Assembly: GCF_026262625.1 (NCBI RefSeq)
Contig: NZ_SHNN01000001.1
Span: 1,550,001 to 1,614,000 of the forward strand
Direction: 5' to 3'
DNA from: Candidatus Litorirhabdus singularis
Lineage (GTDB): Bacteria > Pseudomonadota > Gammaproteobacteria > Pseudomonadales > Halieaceae
DNA: 64,000 nt
Part shown: positions 8,187 to 17,179 of the stretch, in pieces
Layout of the letters: each line of letters starts with the position of its first letter
Position numbering within the stretch: the first letter of the stretch is position 1
Translations under genes and position numbers: made by a program
The notes under the pieces: model-generated
Seen by the model: the letters and a program-made list of their open reading frames with translations, nothing else
What the model was told of the DNA's origin: nothing
Databases searched by the model: none

Positions 8187-9836
8187 ATGAAGAGCATATC
8201 GGAATTAGAAATCAAGACACGTGGTGCGGGTATAGCGACCGCCGCCCTGCTGTTGGCTATGCTCGTTGGAATGAGCGCTTGTCAAAATGAGCAGAGCCCA
8301 CCTGCGGCATCCACAGCGCTGCCGCAAGAGCATGCACAGGCCGCGGAGTCGAGCCCGAAAGAGCTAAAGACTTACGCACAAACAACAGAGTTACCGGAGG
8401 GTCTCCATACTCCCGACGTCGTTGAGACTTCAATCGGCACCCTAAAATTTACAGATGGGGCTCCGCTTCCTGAAACTGCAGAGTTGGTTTACGAAAACCT
8501 GGACAGGATGCGTGGTGTGGATGTCTTTTTGAAAACGATGTCTGCAGCCTCTGTAAGACAGCTTATGGTCGGGCCTGAAGTTCTTGGGACTAACCACAAT
8601 AATAAGGTAATGATTTCTGACAAGTTATTGGATTCGAAAGCCTATTTTCTAACGGGTAACACCTCTACGCTTTATGTAATGCCAACTTTTAATTTGAAAG
8701 AAACCGGAGCAACGGTTCTTGAAGTACCACCAGGTATGCTGGGCGCTTTTAATGACGCATGGTTTAGGTACATGCAGGATGTGGGTCCGATGGGTCCGGA
8801 TAAGGGAAAAGGCGGAAAATTCTTGTTATTACCGCCTGACTACGAGGGAGACATTCCAGCAGGTTATTTTGTAGTGAAATCTCCTACTTACCGAATTTGG
8901 ACATTTATGCGTGGCTCCATAGCCAACGGTATAGAAGCCGGGGTTAAAAATATAACAGACAACTTGAAAGTTTATCCTTTAGCACAAAAAGACAGTCCTT
9001 CGAAAATGGAGTTTATTAGCGTATCAGGAATACATATCAATACAGTCCACGACAACGACTTTCATTTTTATGAACATGTAAATGCCGTTATTCAGGAAGA
9101 GCCCTTGGAAATGATTGATGCAGAAACTCGAGGACTATTAGCTTCAATTGGTATTGAAAAAGGCAAAGAATTTAATCCCGATGAAAGAATGAAACGCATT
9201 TTGACCGATGCCGTTGCCATAGCAAATGCTACTGCGCGATCAATAGTCTGGTACCCAAGGGTAAGTGGCAGTGTCGATAACATGAAGGGAATTCAGGTTT
9301 ACCCGGATACTAATAGTGCCTGGTTAATGGCATGGGTCGACAAAAATGTATTTTTTAACGGTAAAGACGGACAGACCATGAATTCAGATGCAAGGGCTAT
9401 GTTCTATTACCCTTACACCGCGGTTACACCGGCAATGGCTGTGACTATTCCTGGAGCTGGTTCTGATTATGGTATTGCCTATGTAGATGCAGACAAGCAA
9501 CCGATGGATGGCGCTCTTACCTATAAAATCCATGTTCCGGCTAATCCTCCCGCCAAGGATTTTTGGGCAATAACTGCGTACGACACTCAAACGCGTTCAC
9601 AACTCCAGACAGATCAGAAACTACCAACCGTTGGCAGTCAAACCGAAGGTCTCAAAATGAATGAAGATGGATCCTTTGACATCTATTTTGCGCCTGAAGC
9701 ACCAGCTGGTTATGAGAGTAACTGGTTACAAACCATTCCAGGAAAAAGCTGGTTTGCTGGCTTTAGAATGTATGGACCTATGGAGGCATGGATAAATAAA
9801 ACCTGGCGGCCAAGCGAAATAGAACTCGTTAAATAG
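8187..9836 (+). CDS. DUF1254/DUF1214-domain lipoprotein
   Basis: This 549-residue protein has a signal peptide with lipobox (GMSAC, Cys32), predicting a lipidated envelope protein. The N-terminal half shows DUF1254 features (VYENLDRMRGVDVFLKTM, NTSTLYVMPTFNL). The C-terminal half shows DUF1214 features (ITAYDTQTRSQLQT through GSFDIYFAPEAP, ending GPMEAWINKTWRPSEIE). The function of these paired domains is unknown. The ATG at 8187 is chosen because GGAG lies 8 bases upstream; the ATG at 8166 overlaps the regulator stop and has no such site. From about 8440 to 9830 the base composition is visibly more AT-rich than the flanking genes, suggesting a different origin. Confidence 0.85.
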   Translation: MKSISELEIKTRGAGIATAALLLAMLVGMSACQNEQSPPAASTALPQEHAQAAESSPKELKTYAQTTELPEGLHTPDVVETSIGTLKFTDGAPLPETAELVYENLDRMRGVDVFLKTMSAASVRQLMVGPEVLGTNHNNKVMISDKLLDSKAYFLTGNTSTLYVMPTFNLKETGATVLEVPPGMLGAFNDAWFRYMQDVGPMGPDKGKGGKFLLLPPDYEGDIPAGYFVVKSPTYRIWTFMRGSIANGIEAGVKNITDNLKVYPLAQKDSPSKMEFISVSGIHINTVHDNDFHFYEHVNAVIQEEPLEMIDAETRGLLASIGIEKGKEFNPDERMKRILTDAVAIANATARSIVWYPRVSGSVDNMKGIQVYPDTNSAWLMAWVDKNVFFNGKDGQTMNSDARAMFYYPYTAVTPAMAVTIPGAGSDYGIAYVDADKQPMDGALTYKIHVPANPPAKDFWAITAYDTQTRSQLQTDQKLPTVGSQTEGLKMNEDGSFDIYFAPEAPAGYESNWLQTIPGKSWFAGFRMYGPMEAWINKTWRPSEIELVK

Positions 9837-9867
9837 ACCCGAACCAGTAACAGAAAGAGGAACACAT

Positions 9868-10905
9868 GTGAAAGCACAATCGACTTTACAGCGAAGCCTG
9901 AAAGGCTTGTTTCTAACCGGGGTTGCAGCGCTTGCCCTGACATCGGCGCACGCGGAGGACCTCGTTAAGGTCACTGCCGACAACTACGTTCGCGCCGAGA
10001 GCGACGTTCAAATGAAGGGGTACGCCCTGGCCATGGACGCCTTCGGCAAGTTTGCCGTCAACCGCAAGCACTATGATGTCGACAACCAGGTGACCGTTCG
10101 CGGAAACCGCGACACGATCTATATGTTCGGAACATTTGACCTTAGCTCACCGTTGACCATTACGATACCAGACTCGGGAGATCGGTATATGTCAATGCAG
10201 GCAATCAGTCAGGATCACAACATTCCACCCTCTATCTACGGGCCTGCAACAAAGACCTATACGATGGAGAATATGGGAACCCGCTATATCTTAATTGGCA
10301 TTCGAACCTTTGCGGATCCTAATGACCCTGCCGATATGAAGATCGCCCACGCCTTGCAGGATGCGGTCGTAGTCGAGCAGGCCGACATAGGCAAACTTGA
10401 GTTGCCGAATTGGGATAAGCAGGGTGTAGAGACCTTGCGCAATGCGATCAACGTTTTGGGCTCTACAATGAGGTCCACCCAAGGATGGTTTGGTGAGAAG
10501 GACGAGATCGATCCCATTCACCGCCTGCTAGGCACCGCGTTCGGATGGGGTGGACAGCCCAGTGAGGACGCCATTTATCTCAATTTTTCTCCGGAGAAGA
10601 ACGACGGTAAGACGGCTTACACGCTAACGGTGAAGGACGTGCCGGTTGATGCCTTTTGGTCAGTGATTGTGTACAACAAGGAGTCGTGGATAGTTAAAAA
10701 TTCTCGAGACATCTATTCCTACAATGGTATCACTGCTAAGAGGGCAGCAGATGGTAGCGCTACTATTCGCTTTGGCGGCGATCCCAATGCCGATAACTAC
10801 CTTGAAATCATGGATGGTTGGAATTACCTCGTGAGGCTTTATCAGCCGAAGAAGGAAATTCTTGATGGAAGCTGGGCCTTTCCTGAGCCGAAAGCCGTTC
10901 AATAA
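9868..10905 (+). CDS. secreted DUF1254/DUF1214-domain protein
   Basis: This 345-residue protein starts at GTG 9868; the overlapping ATG at 9866 is followed at once by TGA. AAGAGG provides the ribosome binding site. A Sec signal peptide ends in SAHAED around residue 30. The mature protein has DUF1254 features (NYVRAESDVQMKGY, NRDTIYMFGTFDL) and a C-terminal DUF1214 segment (PVDAFWSVIVYNKESWIV, later IRFGGDP and NYLVRLYQPKKE). It is shorter than the preceding paralogue and has GC-richer codon use. The gene lies 31 bases after its paralogue, in an operon-like arrangement. Degraded copies of its 5' end appear to lie near 17095 and 18241. Confidence 0.85.
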   Translation: MKAQSTLQRSLKGLFLTGVAALALTSAHAEDLVKVTADNYVRAESDVQMKGYALAMDAFGKFAVNRKHYDVDNQVTVRGNRDTIYMFGTFDLSSPLTITIPDSGDRYMSMQAISQDHNIPPSIYGPATKTYTMENMGTRYILIGIRTFADPNDPADMKIAHALQDAVVVEQADIGKLELPNWDKQGVETLRNAINVLGSTMRSTQGWFGEKDEIDPIHRLLGTAFGWGGQPSEDAIYLNFSPEKNDGKTAYTLTVKDVPVDAFWSVIVYNKESWIVKNSRDIYSYNGITAKRAADGSATIRFGGDPNADNYLEIMDGWNYLVRLYQPKKEILDGSWAFPEPKAVQ

Positions 10906-10968
10906 AGTTTAACTATTCGCGCCGACGCTAGGGCGTTGCCTCGACCATGGAAGAGAAGGATAGCAATC

Positions 10969-12918
10969 ATGAAAGCGAAATCGCTTAAGAAGCCAGAGAT
11001 GCTTATAAAGCATCGCTATGGATTTCCTGGAATTGCCTTGTGCTTTCTCGCATCCGGATTCGCATTTTCTCAGGGTGGGCAGGCCACCGGAGCCGACTTT
11101 TCGGTTAGCAGAGACAATGTGCCGCACAAAGACCCGGTCTATTCACCTTACGTCGGCCAGAGCCATCCGGATCGGGTTTACTGGGGTGATTCGCACCTGC
11201 ACACATCCTATTCATGGGATGCCGGGCTGGTTGGTAATACCCTGGGTCCTGATGCGGCTTATCGTTTCGCAAAGGGTCAGCAGGTAATAGCTAGCTCGGG
11301 ACAACCGGTTAAGCTGGTGCGACCTCTCGACTGGCTAGTCGTTGCCGATCATGCCGAGAGTCTCGGGGTAGCGGTGTTGATTGAGCGGTCTGATCCTGCA
11401 ATTCTCGCCAGTGAAGTCGGCCGCAAGACACACGACCTGTACAAAAAGGGCGAGATCTACGACGCGTTCGAGACCTGGGGCTTGAACGTCATTGTCAAAG
11501 GTGACAACCCACTGACAGATGAGAATCTCACACGCTCCGTCTGGGAGGAGATTATTGATCACGCGGAAGCGCACAATCAGCCGGGGGAGTTTACCGCGTT
11601 CATAGGTTATGAATGGTCGTCAGCTCCGGCCGGCAATAATCTGCATCGCGTCGTTGTAATGCGTGATGATGGCGACAAGGCGAAGCAGGTGCTTCCATTT
11701 GCCTCCTATGATTCGGATGACCCCGAGGATTTATGGCGCTGGATGGCAGGTTATGAGGACAAGACCGGCGGACGTGTATTCGCGATCCCACACAACGGTA
11801 ATCTGTCGAACGGCGTGATGTTTTCAACGGAGACCCTTTCAGGTCGTCGTATCAATAGTGATTATGCCGAGCAGCGCGCCATGTGGGAGCCGTTGTATGA
11901 AGCCACGCAGATGAAAGGGGATGGCGAAGCACATCCATTCTTGTCGCCGAACGACGAATTTGCTGACTATGAGAATTGGGATCGTGGCAATTGGAACGGC
12001 GAAGTGAAGAAGCCGGAAATGCTGGCGCATGAATACGTGCGTGGTGCGCTCAAAATTGGTCTGCAACAGGAAAAGCGGCTTGGCGTAAACCCATTCAAGT
12101 TCGGGCTGGTCGGAGCGACAGATGCGCATACCTCGCTTTCGACGACGCGTGAAGAAAACAATTTTGGAAAAATATCGATGATGGAGCCCGGGCCTGATCG
12201 CTGGGCGGGGCAGATCGTACCAGACCCCGACGAGGTCGGCACCAGCACCTATGAGTTCGAGACTATCGCATCGGGCCTGCAGGGCGTGTGGTCGCGGGAA
12301 AATACGCGGGAGTCATTGTGGGATGCGATGAAGCGCAAGGAAACTTATGCGACGACAGGTACGCGCATGACCGTGCGGATTTTTGGCGGTTGGGACTATG
12401 ACGAGAAGGATGTGTTACGACCGGATTTCGCGAAGACAGGCTACCTGGGCGGTGTGCCGATGGGAGGCGACCTTAAGGCTGCGCCGGACGGCAAAGCTAC
12501 CCGCTTAATGATTCGAGCGCTTCGGGATCCCGACGGTGCCAATCTTGATAGAGTACAAATCATCAAGGGCTGGCTGGACAGCAGCGGTGACCTACAGGAG
12601 AAAATCTACGATGTTGCCTGTTCCGACGACAGGGCTGTTGGAACAAACAATCGCTGTGATGGTCTTGTTGGCAATACCGTCAACGTTGCCGCAGCAAGCT
12701 ACACGAATGATATTGGCGATGCCTTATTGATGGCGTACTGGGAAGATCCGCAATTCAATGCCGAAGAGCGAGCGTTCTACTATGTACGCGTCCTGGAAAT
12801 CCCGACACCACGCTGGACAACTTACGATGCAGTTTTTTACGGCTTGGATTTGCCGGAAGGTGTTCCTGCTGATCAGCAGGAGCGGGCCTACACCTCGCCG
12901 ATCTGGTACACACCGTAA
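10969..12918 (+). CDS. DUF3604 protein, PHP-like metal-dependent phosphoesterase candidate (copy 1)
   Basis: This 649-residue secreted protein has a signal-like segment around residues 18-37 (GFPGIALCFLASGFAFS). Candidate metal ligands follow the PHP pattern: GDSHLHT with H76 and H78, VADHAES with D127 and H128, H275 in HNGNLSNG, and D385/H387 in TDAHTS. The family is uncharacterised but is related to PHP phosphoesterases. The ATG at 10969 follows AGAAGGA. The end LEIPTPRWTTYDA then TSPIWYTP is shared with the next gene, its tandem paralogue. The gene follows the DUF1254 pair in the same orientation. I infer hydrolysis of a phosphoester or similar compound in the periplasm; no substrate is shown. 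Confidence 0.85.
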   Translation: MKAKSLKKPEMLIKHRYGFPGIALCFLASGFAFSQGGQATGADFSVSRDNVPHKDPVYSPYVGQSHPDRVYWGDSHLHTSYSWDAGLVGNTLGPDAAYRFAKGQQVIASSGQPVKLVRPLDWLVVADHAESLGVAVLIERSDPAILASEVGRKTHDLYKKGEIYDAFETWGLNVIVKGDNPLTDENLTRSVWEEIIDHAEAHNQPGEFTAFIGYEWSSAPAGNNLHRVVVMRDDGDKAKQVLPFASYDSDDPEDLWRWMAGYEDKTGGRVFAIPHNGNLSNGVMFSTETLSGRRINSDYAEQRAMWEPLYEATQMKGDGEAHPFLSPNDEFADYENWDRGNWNGEVKKPEMLAHEYVRGALKIGLQQEKRLGVNPFKFGLVGATDAHTSLSTTREENNFGKISMMEPGPDRWAGQIVPDPDEVGTSTYEFETIASGLQGVWSRENTRESLWDAMKRKETYATTGTRMTVRIFGGWDYDEKDVLRPDFAKTGYLGGVPMGGDLKAAPDGKATRLMIRALRDPDGANLDRVQIIKGWLDSSGDLQEKIYDVACSDDRAVGTNNRCDGLVGNTVNVAAASYTNDIGDALLMAYWEDPQFNAEERAFYYVRVLEIPTPRWTTYDAVFYGLDLPEGVPADQQERAYTSPIWYTP

Positions 12919-12993
12919 TAACTAAAAGGCGTTCAGCGCTAATAGACGTGAAAACGCATTGAAATAAAATCGCTCAAGAGGCGGAAGATAAAA

Positions 12994-14928
12994 ATGAAAC
13001 TCAACTATTTAGTTCTTGGAATTTCCCTGTGCTTGCTCAGTTCGGGCGTCAGCGCGCAGGTTGGGATTACGCTCACTGACGAGTCCATCAAGCCGGGCTA
13101 TTCGGGCAAGTCCTATTCCCCTTATGCACAGCGCGACTTTTCGAGCCGCCCACTTTTTGGAGACCAGCATGTGCACACTGTCTACTCCATGGATGCGGCC
13201 CTGTTTGGCAATACATTGGGACTAGACGAATCCTGGCGTTTTGCGCGTGGAGAAGAAGTCACTTCTTCAACCGGGATTCCGGTAAAACTTGGCCGACCTC
13301 TGGATTGGATGGCCATTGCAGATCATTCCGATCAGATGGGATTTGCCGGAGACATCATCAAAGGCTCCCCGGAAGTCATGAAGTCCGAACAAGGCAAAAA
13401 GTGGGCCACGGCAATGAGTAAAGGCGGGCAGACGTCTGTGGACGCAGGGATTGACCTGGTGTACACATTCGCTCGGGGAGAAATGGATCCTTATCTGACT
13501 GAGACCTACTCGCCAGGTTCAACCAAGTACAACACCATTTGGCAGAGGATGGTCAAGGCAGCAGACCATTACAACGAGCCCGGCCATTTTACTGCGCTTA
13601 TCGGTTATGAATGGACGTCGTTGACTGATGGCCGCAACTTGCACCGCAACGTAATTTTCCGTGATGGCGGCGATAAAGCCAGTCAAGTGGTGCCATTTAC
13701 GATGATGGAACCCTATGGAAGTCCCGATCCGCTCAAGCTGTATGAATGGATGGAAAGCTATGAAAGAAAAACAGGCGGCTCAGCATTGGCAATCGCGCAC
13801 AATGGCAACCTGTCTAACGGCATCATGTTCCCGGTGGGTAAGCAGTTCACCGGCCGCAAGCTCGATAAGTTCTACGTGGAATCCCGTGCCAAGTGGGAAC
13901 CCCTCTATGAGGTAACGCAGATCAAAGGCGACGGCGAAGCACATCCCTTTCTTTCGTCCGATGACGAGTTCGCAGATTTTTACACATGGGACAAAGGTAA
14001 TCTTGACGCGAGTGTCAACAAAACCAATGACATGTTGGAGTATGAATATGCCCGGGAGGCAATGAAGAACGGATTAGTCCTGGAGAAAAAATTCGGAACC
14101 AATCCTTACAAATTAGGGTTGGCCGCCGGCACAGATGCCCACACTTCGCTTGCTTCCATTGAAGAAGAGAACTTCTTCGGTAAACACCCTGGAAGTGAAC
14201 CCTCTGCCGAACGCATGAGTGGTTTGTTCCAAGAAGGCGACAATATTCAGATCATGGACTATGAAATGCAAGCCGCTGGGCTTACAGCGGTATGGGCCAC
14301 TGAAAATACGCGCGAATCCATCTACGACGCTATGCAACGTAAAGAGGTTTATGCCACAACTGGAACCAGAATGGCAATCCGGTTTTTCGGCGGCTGGGAC
14401 TTCACGCAGGATGACATCAATAGCCGTCATCTGGCTTTTGTTGGTTACGAAAAAGGCGTTCCAATGGGCGGCGATTTGAAGCCTGTGAAAGGGAAAGAAG
14501 CGCCCAGCTTCATGGTTGCTGCATTGCGTGACCCCATCGGTGCCAATCTGGATCGTGTTCAGATCGTCAAGGGGTGGTTGGATAAGAAAGGAAAAACACA
14601 CGAGAAGGTTTATGACGTCGTTTGGTCAGGTGACCGCAAGCCCGATAGCAAGGGTAAACTGCCTGCTGTCGGTAACACTGTAAACGTAAAAGCGGCTAAT
14701 TGGACCAATACCATTGGTGCTCCAGAGCTGCTCACTGTCTGGACTGATCCGGATTTTGATGCCAAGGAGAGCGCCTTCTACTACGTACGTGTTCTCGAGA
14801 TTCCAACACCGACCTGGATCGCCTATGACGCCTTCCGCTTTGGTGTCGAGTTATCCGAGATACCCAAGGGGGCAAAGACCGTAGAGCAGGAGCGTGGCTA
14901 TACAACTCCGATCTGGTACACGCCGTGA
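12994..14928 (+). CDS. DUF3604 protein, PHP-like metal-dependent phosphoesterase candidate (copy 2)
   Basis: This 644-residue tandem paralogue of the preceding gene has a clear signal peptide ending SSGVSAQ around residue 22. The same candidate metal ligands are present: GDQHVHT with H59 and H61, IADHSD, H269 in HNGNLSNG, and D381/H383 in TDAHTS. Long stretches match copy 1, for example ALIGYEWTS, GDGEAHPFLS and the C-terminal PIWYTP, while other segments have diverged. This suggests an old duplication retained for two substrates. GCGGAAG precedes the ATG. A small charged secreted protein follows 31 bases downstream. Confidence 0.85.
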   Translation: MKLNYLVLGISLCLLSSGVSAQVGITLTDESIKPGYSGKSYSPYAQRDFSSRPLFGDQHVHTVYSMDAALFGNTLGLDESWRFARGEEVTSSTGIPVKLGRPLDWMAIADHSDQMGFAGDIIKGSPEVMKSEQGKKWATAMSKGGQTSVDAGIDLVYTFARGEMDPYLTETYSPGSTKYNTIWQRMVKAADHYNEPGHFTALIGYEWTSLTDGRNLHRNVIFRDGGDKASQVVPFTMMEPYGSPDPLKLYEWMESYERKTGGSALAIAHNGNLSNGIMFPVGKQFTGRKLDKFYVESRAKWEPLYEVTQIKGDGEAHPFLSSDDEFADFYTWDKGNLDASVNKTNDMLEYEYAREAMKNGLVLEKKFGTNPYKLGLAAGTDAHTSLASIEEENFFGKHPGSEPSAERMSGLFQEGDNIQIMDYEMQAAGLTAVWATENTRESIYDAMQRKEVYATTGTRMAIRFFGGWDFTQDDINSRHLAFVGYEKGVPMGGDLKPVKGKEAPSFMVAALRDPIGANLDRVQIVKGWLDKKGKTHEKVYDVVWSGDRKPDSKGKLPAVGNTVNVKAANWTNTIGAPELLTVWTDPDFDAKESAFYYVRVLEIPTPTWIAYDAFRFGVELSEIPKGAKTVEQERGYTTPIWYTP

Positions 14929-14959
14929 AAACCAACCACCTCAGCAATGGAGAAGTAGA

Positions 14960-15232
14960 ATGAAAACTTTAGTTACCCTCGTTACGACATTAATGTTCAT
15001 GTGCACGTTGAGCCCAGCCTTCGCAGGCCCCTCAGACCGGCAAGACAGACGTGAAGTAAGGCAAGAGTCCGACGTGCGCGAAGACAGACGTGAAGAGCGC
15101 GGCAGATCCGATGAACGGCAAGACAAAAGAGAATGCCGTCAGGAAGAAGGCGCGGTAGGCAGCGATAAACGTGAATGTAAGCGAGAAGAAGTTCGAGATG
15201 GCCCTCGTGGTGGTGATGGGGATGACTCGTAA
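14960..15232 (+). CDS. small secreted Arg/Asp/Glu-rich protein
   Basis: This 90-residue product has a Sec signal peptide (MKTLVTLVTTLMFMCTLSPAFAG). The short mature part is built of charged repeats such as DRQDRREVRQE and DERQDKRECRQEE, with two Cys in KREC contexts. It is almost certainly disordered or helical and highly soluble. I know no function. GGAG precedes the ATG, and the gene is tightly packed behind the DUF3604 pair. Its composition resembles the small secreted protein at 30807-31124 (both contain RQDRR), though that one has no Cys and has a poly-Thr section. Confidence 0.65.
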   Translation: MKTLVTLVTTLMFMCTLSPAFAGPSDRQDRREVRQESDVREDRREERGRSDERQDKRECRQEEGAVGSDKRECKREEVRDGPRGGDGDDS

Positions 15233-15317
15233 ATAGGCACCAGGCCAGTCATGAGCAGAACCCCGTGCTTTGCCGTCGGGATATCGGAATTAACAATCAA
15301 GAGAGAGTGAAAGCGCC

Positions 15318-17060
15318 ATGAAAACGATATTGAATTTGCATGGAACGCTTGCTGCTTTTTTGCTAGCGGGGCTCTCAATCTTTGCCCTCGCGCCGGCTCA
15401 CGCGGAGGATCCGGCCCCGGTGGCACCATCACCTACGTTCGAGAAGCCCAGGCTGGTGCTCCAGATCACCGTCGACCAGTTCCGGGGCGACCTGCCGACG
15501 CGCTACGCCGACCGGCTCGGCGAGGGCGGTCTTCGCTACCTGCTCGAGGAGGGCATCCATTACAACAACGCCCACCATGGCCATGCTAATACGGAGACCA
15601 TCGTGGGTCACGTGACCCTGGCAACCGGCGCGCACCCGGCAGCGCACGGGATGATTGGCAACCTCTGGTTCGACCGTACAACCGGTCTCACGACCTACAA
15701 CATCGAGGACCCAAACTATAGCCTTCTGACCAAGGGCGCCGATGTGGATGCCGACACCGAGATCGATCCTACGCAGAAAGCCGCTACCAGCGACGGTCGT
15801 TCGCCCATGGCCATACTTACCACCACGTTTTCCGATGAACTGGCGTCGCTGACTGCCGGCAAAGCCAAGGTTTTCAGCGTCTCGGTCAAGGATCGCGGCG
15901 CGGTGTCGATGGCGGGACATACCGGCAAGGCCTTTTGGTTCTCAAAGGCAGTGAACCAGTTCGTGACGAGTAGCTACTACTACGACGAGTACCCCCAGTG
16001 GATTGTTGACTGGAACGCCAAGAAACTTCCCGAGAGCTACGCCAACCGCGCCTGGGAATTACTGAACCCGATCGACACCTACCTGTTCGGCGATCGCGAC
16101 GACCAGGAGTGGGAAGCCGAGCTTGGCAGTTATGGGCGCACCTTCCCCCATAAATTTACGACACCCGAGAACCCGTATTTTTCGACCTTCTTAACGATCA
16201 GCCCGGCGGGCGACCGAATTACGACGGATCTCGCGAAAACCCTCATCGCCGAGGAAGGACTGGGGGATGACGAGATCACCGACTATCTCGGCGTCAGCTA
16301 TTCCGCGACCGATATCATCGGTCATTTCTTTGGCCCTTCTAGCCTCGAGTCTGAGGACAATATACTGCAGCTCGACCGCACACTCGCAGATCTCTTTGCC
16401 TATGTGGATAAGGAGATAGGGTTGGAGAACACGCTGATCGTGCTGTCTGCTGATCATGGCGGCCCCGAGGCTCCAGGATACCTGAAGAGCATTGGCGTCC
16501 CGGCTGACTACGTCTCGCCTGACGAATGGGACACGGAGCCTGTGGTCGCGCGGATCAAAAAGAAGTTCGGTATCAAGGGAAAGATGATTGAAGGCTACGA
16601 CCACCCTTATCTTATCCTGACCAGTGATGTTATCAACGATCCCGAAATCGACCTCGCGGCGCTTGAGACCACCATCGCCAAAGAGCTCGTCGCCTTTCCC
16701 GCCGTGTCTTATGCAATCCCCAGCACCTCGCTTGAGCGCGGAACGGTTCCCGACAACGGACTGACACGAGCAGTCCTGAACAACTACAACGCCGCCCGCT
16801 CGGGCAACATCTATGTGGTGTTCAACCCCGGTTGGTTCATCAACAATCTGGACGGGTTGTCGGTGGCGGTCGTACACGGCTCACCCTGGCGATATGACAC
16901 CTATGTGCCAATCATCTTTGCTGGCAACGGGATCAAGCCGCAGACAGTCTCGCGCCGCGTTCATACGGTAGACGTGGCACTGACACTTGCCACCGCCATT
17001 GGAACAAAACCACCTTCTGGTGCGGCTGGCGAGGTCTTGCTTGAGGTGCTGGGGCAGTAA
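15318..17060 (+). CDS. alkaline phosphatase family protein (PafA/nucleotide pyrophosphatase-like)
   Basis: This 580-residue periplasmic enzyme has a Sec signal peptide ending PAHAED around residue 30. The alkaline phosphatase superfamily fold is supported by D53 (VDQFRGD), the candidate nucleophile Thr92 or Thr94 in NTETIVGHVT, D332 and H336 in SATDIIGHFFGP, D379/H380 in SADHGG, and H520 in VVHGSPWRYDTYVP. These match the two-zinc site of PafA-like phosphatases, which release phosphate from monoesters. GC-rich codon use in its first half differs from the preceding small gene. It lies in the DUF3604/DUF1254 cluster, supporting a shared role in periplasmic phosphoester breakdown. The segment coding for the signal peptide shares a 16-base exact match (TCTCAATCTTTGCCCT) with the remnant near 18307. 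Confidence 0.88.
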   Translation: MKTILNLHGTLAAFLLAGLSIFALAPAHAEDPAPVAPSPTFEKPRLVLQITVDQFRGDLPTRYADRLGEGGLRYLLEEGIHYNNAHHGHANTETIVGHVTLATGAHPAAHGMIGNLWFDRTTGLTTYNIEDPNYSLLTKGADVDADTEIDPTQKAATSDGRSPMAILTTTFSDELASLTAGKAKVFSVSVKDRGAVSMAGHTGKAFWFSKAVNQFVTSSYYYDEYPQWIVDWNAKKLPESYANRAWELLNPIDTYLFGDRDDQEWEAELGSYGRTFPHKFTTPENPYFSTFLTISPAGDRITTDLAKTLIAEEGLGDDEITDYLGVSYSATDIIGHFFGPSSLESEDNILQLDRTLADLFAYVDKEIGLENTLIVLSADHGGPEAPGYLKSIGVPADYVSPDEWDTEPVVARIKKKFGIKGKMIEGYDHPYLILTSDVINDPEIDLAALETTIAKELVAFPAVSYAIPSTSLERGTVPDNGLTRAVLNNYNAARSGNIYVVFNPGWFINNLDGLSVAVVHGSPWRYDTYVPIIFAGNGIKPQTVSRRVHTVDVALTLATAIGTKPPSGAAGEVLLEVLGQ

Positions 17061-17094
17061 GCGGGCGTCTATAAAAAGGAATAGAAGATTAGTT

Positions 17095-17151
17095 ATGGAG
17101 CGAACTCTGTTTATAACAGGGGATTCAACCTTTGCCCTGACGGCCCACTGA
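17095..17151 (+). pseudogene. signal-peptide-like remnant (17-codon open frame)
   Basis: This stretch reads MERTLFITGDSTFALTAH and then a stop. It resembles the signal peptide of the protein encoded at 9868 (GLFLTGVAALALTSAHAED) and the remnant near 18279 (LLITGISIFALASVYAAD). The shared nucleotide core is TTTGCCCTG. The most economical explanation is a decayed 5' end of a deleted DUF1254-type gene. A short leader peptide ahead of the DUF389 gene is a weaker alternative. Confidence 0.45.
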
Positions 17152-17179
17152 GATCGAACTGGCTAAATGAGAGTTAGGT

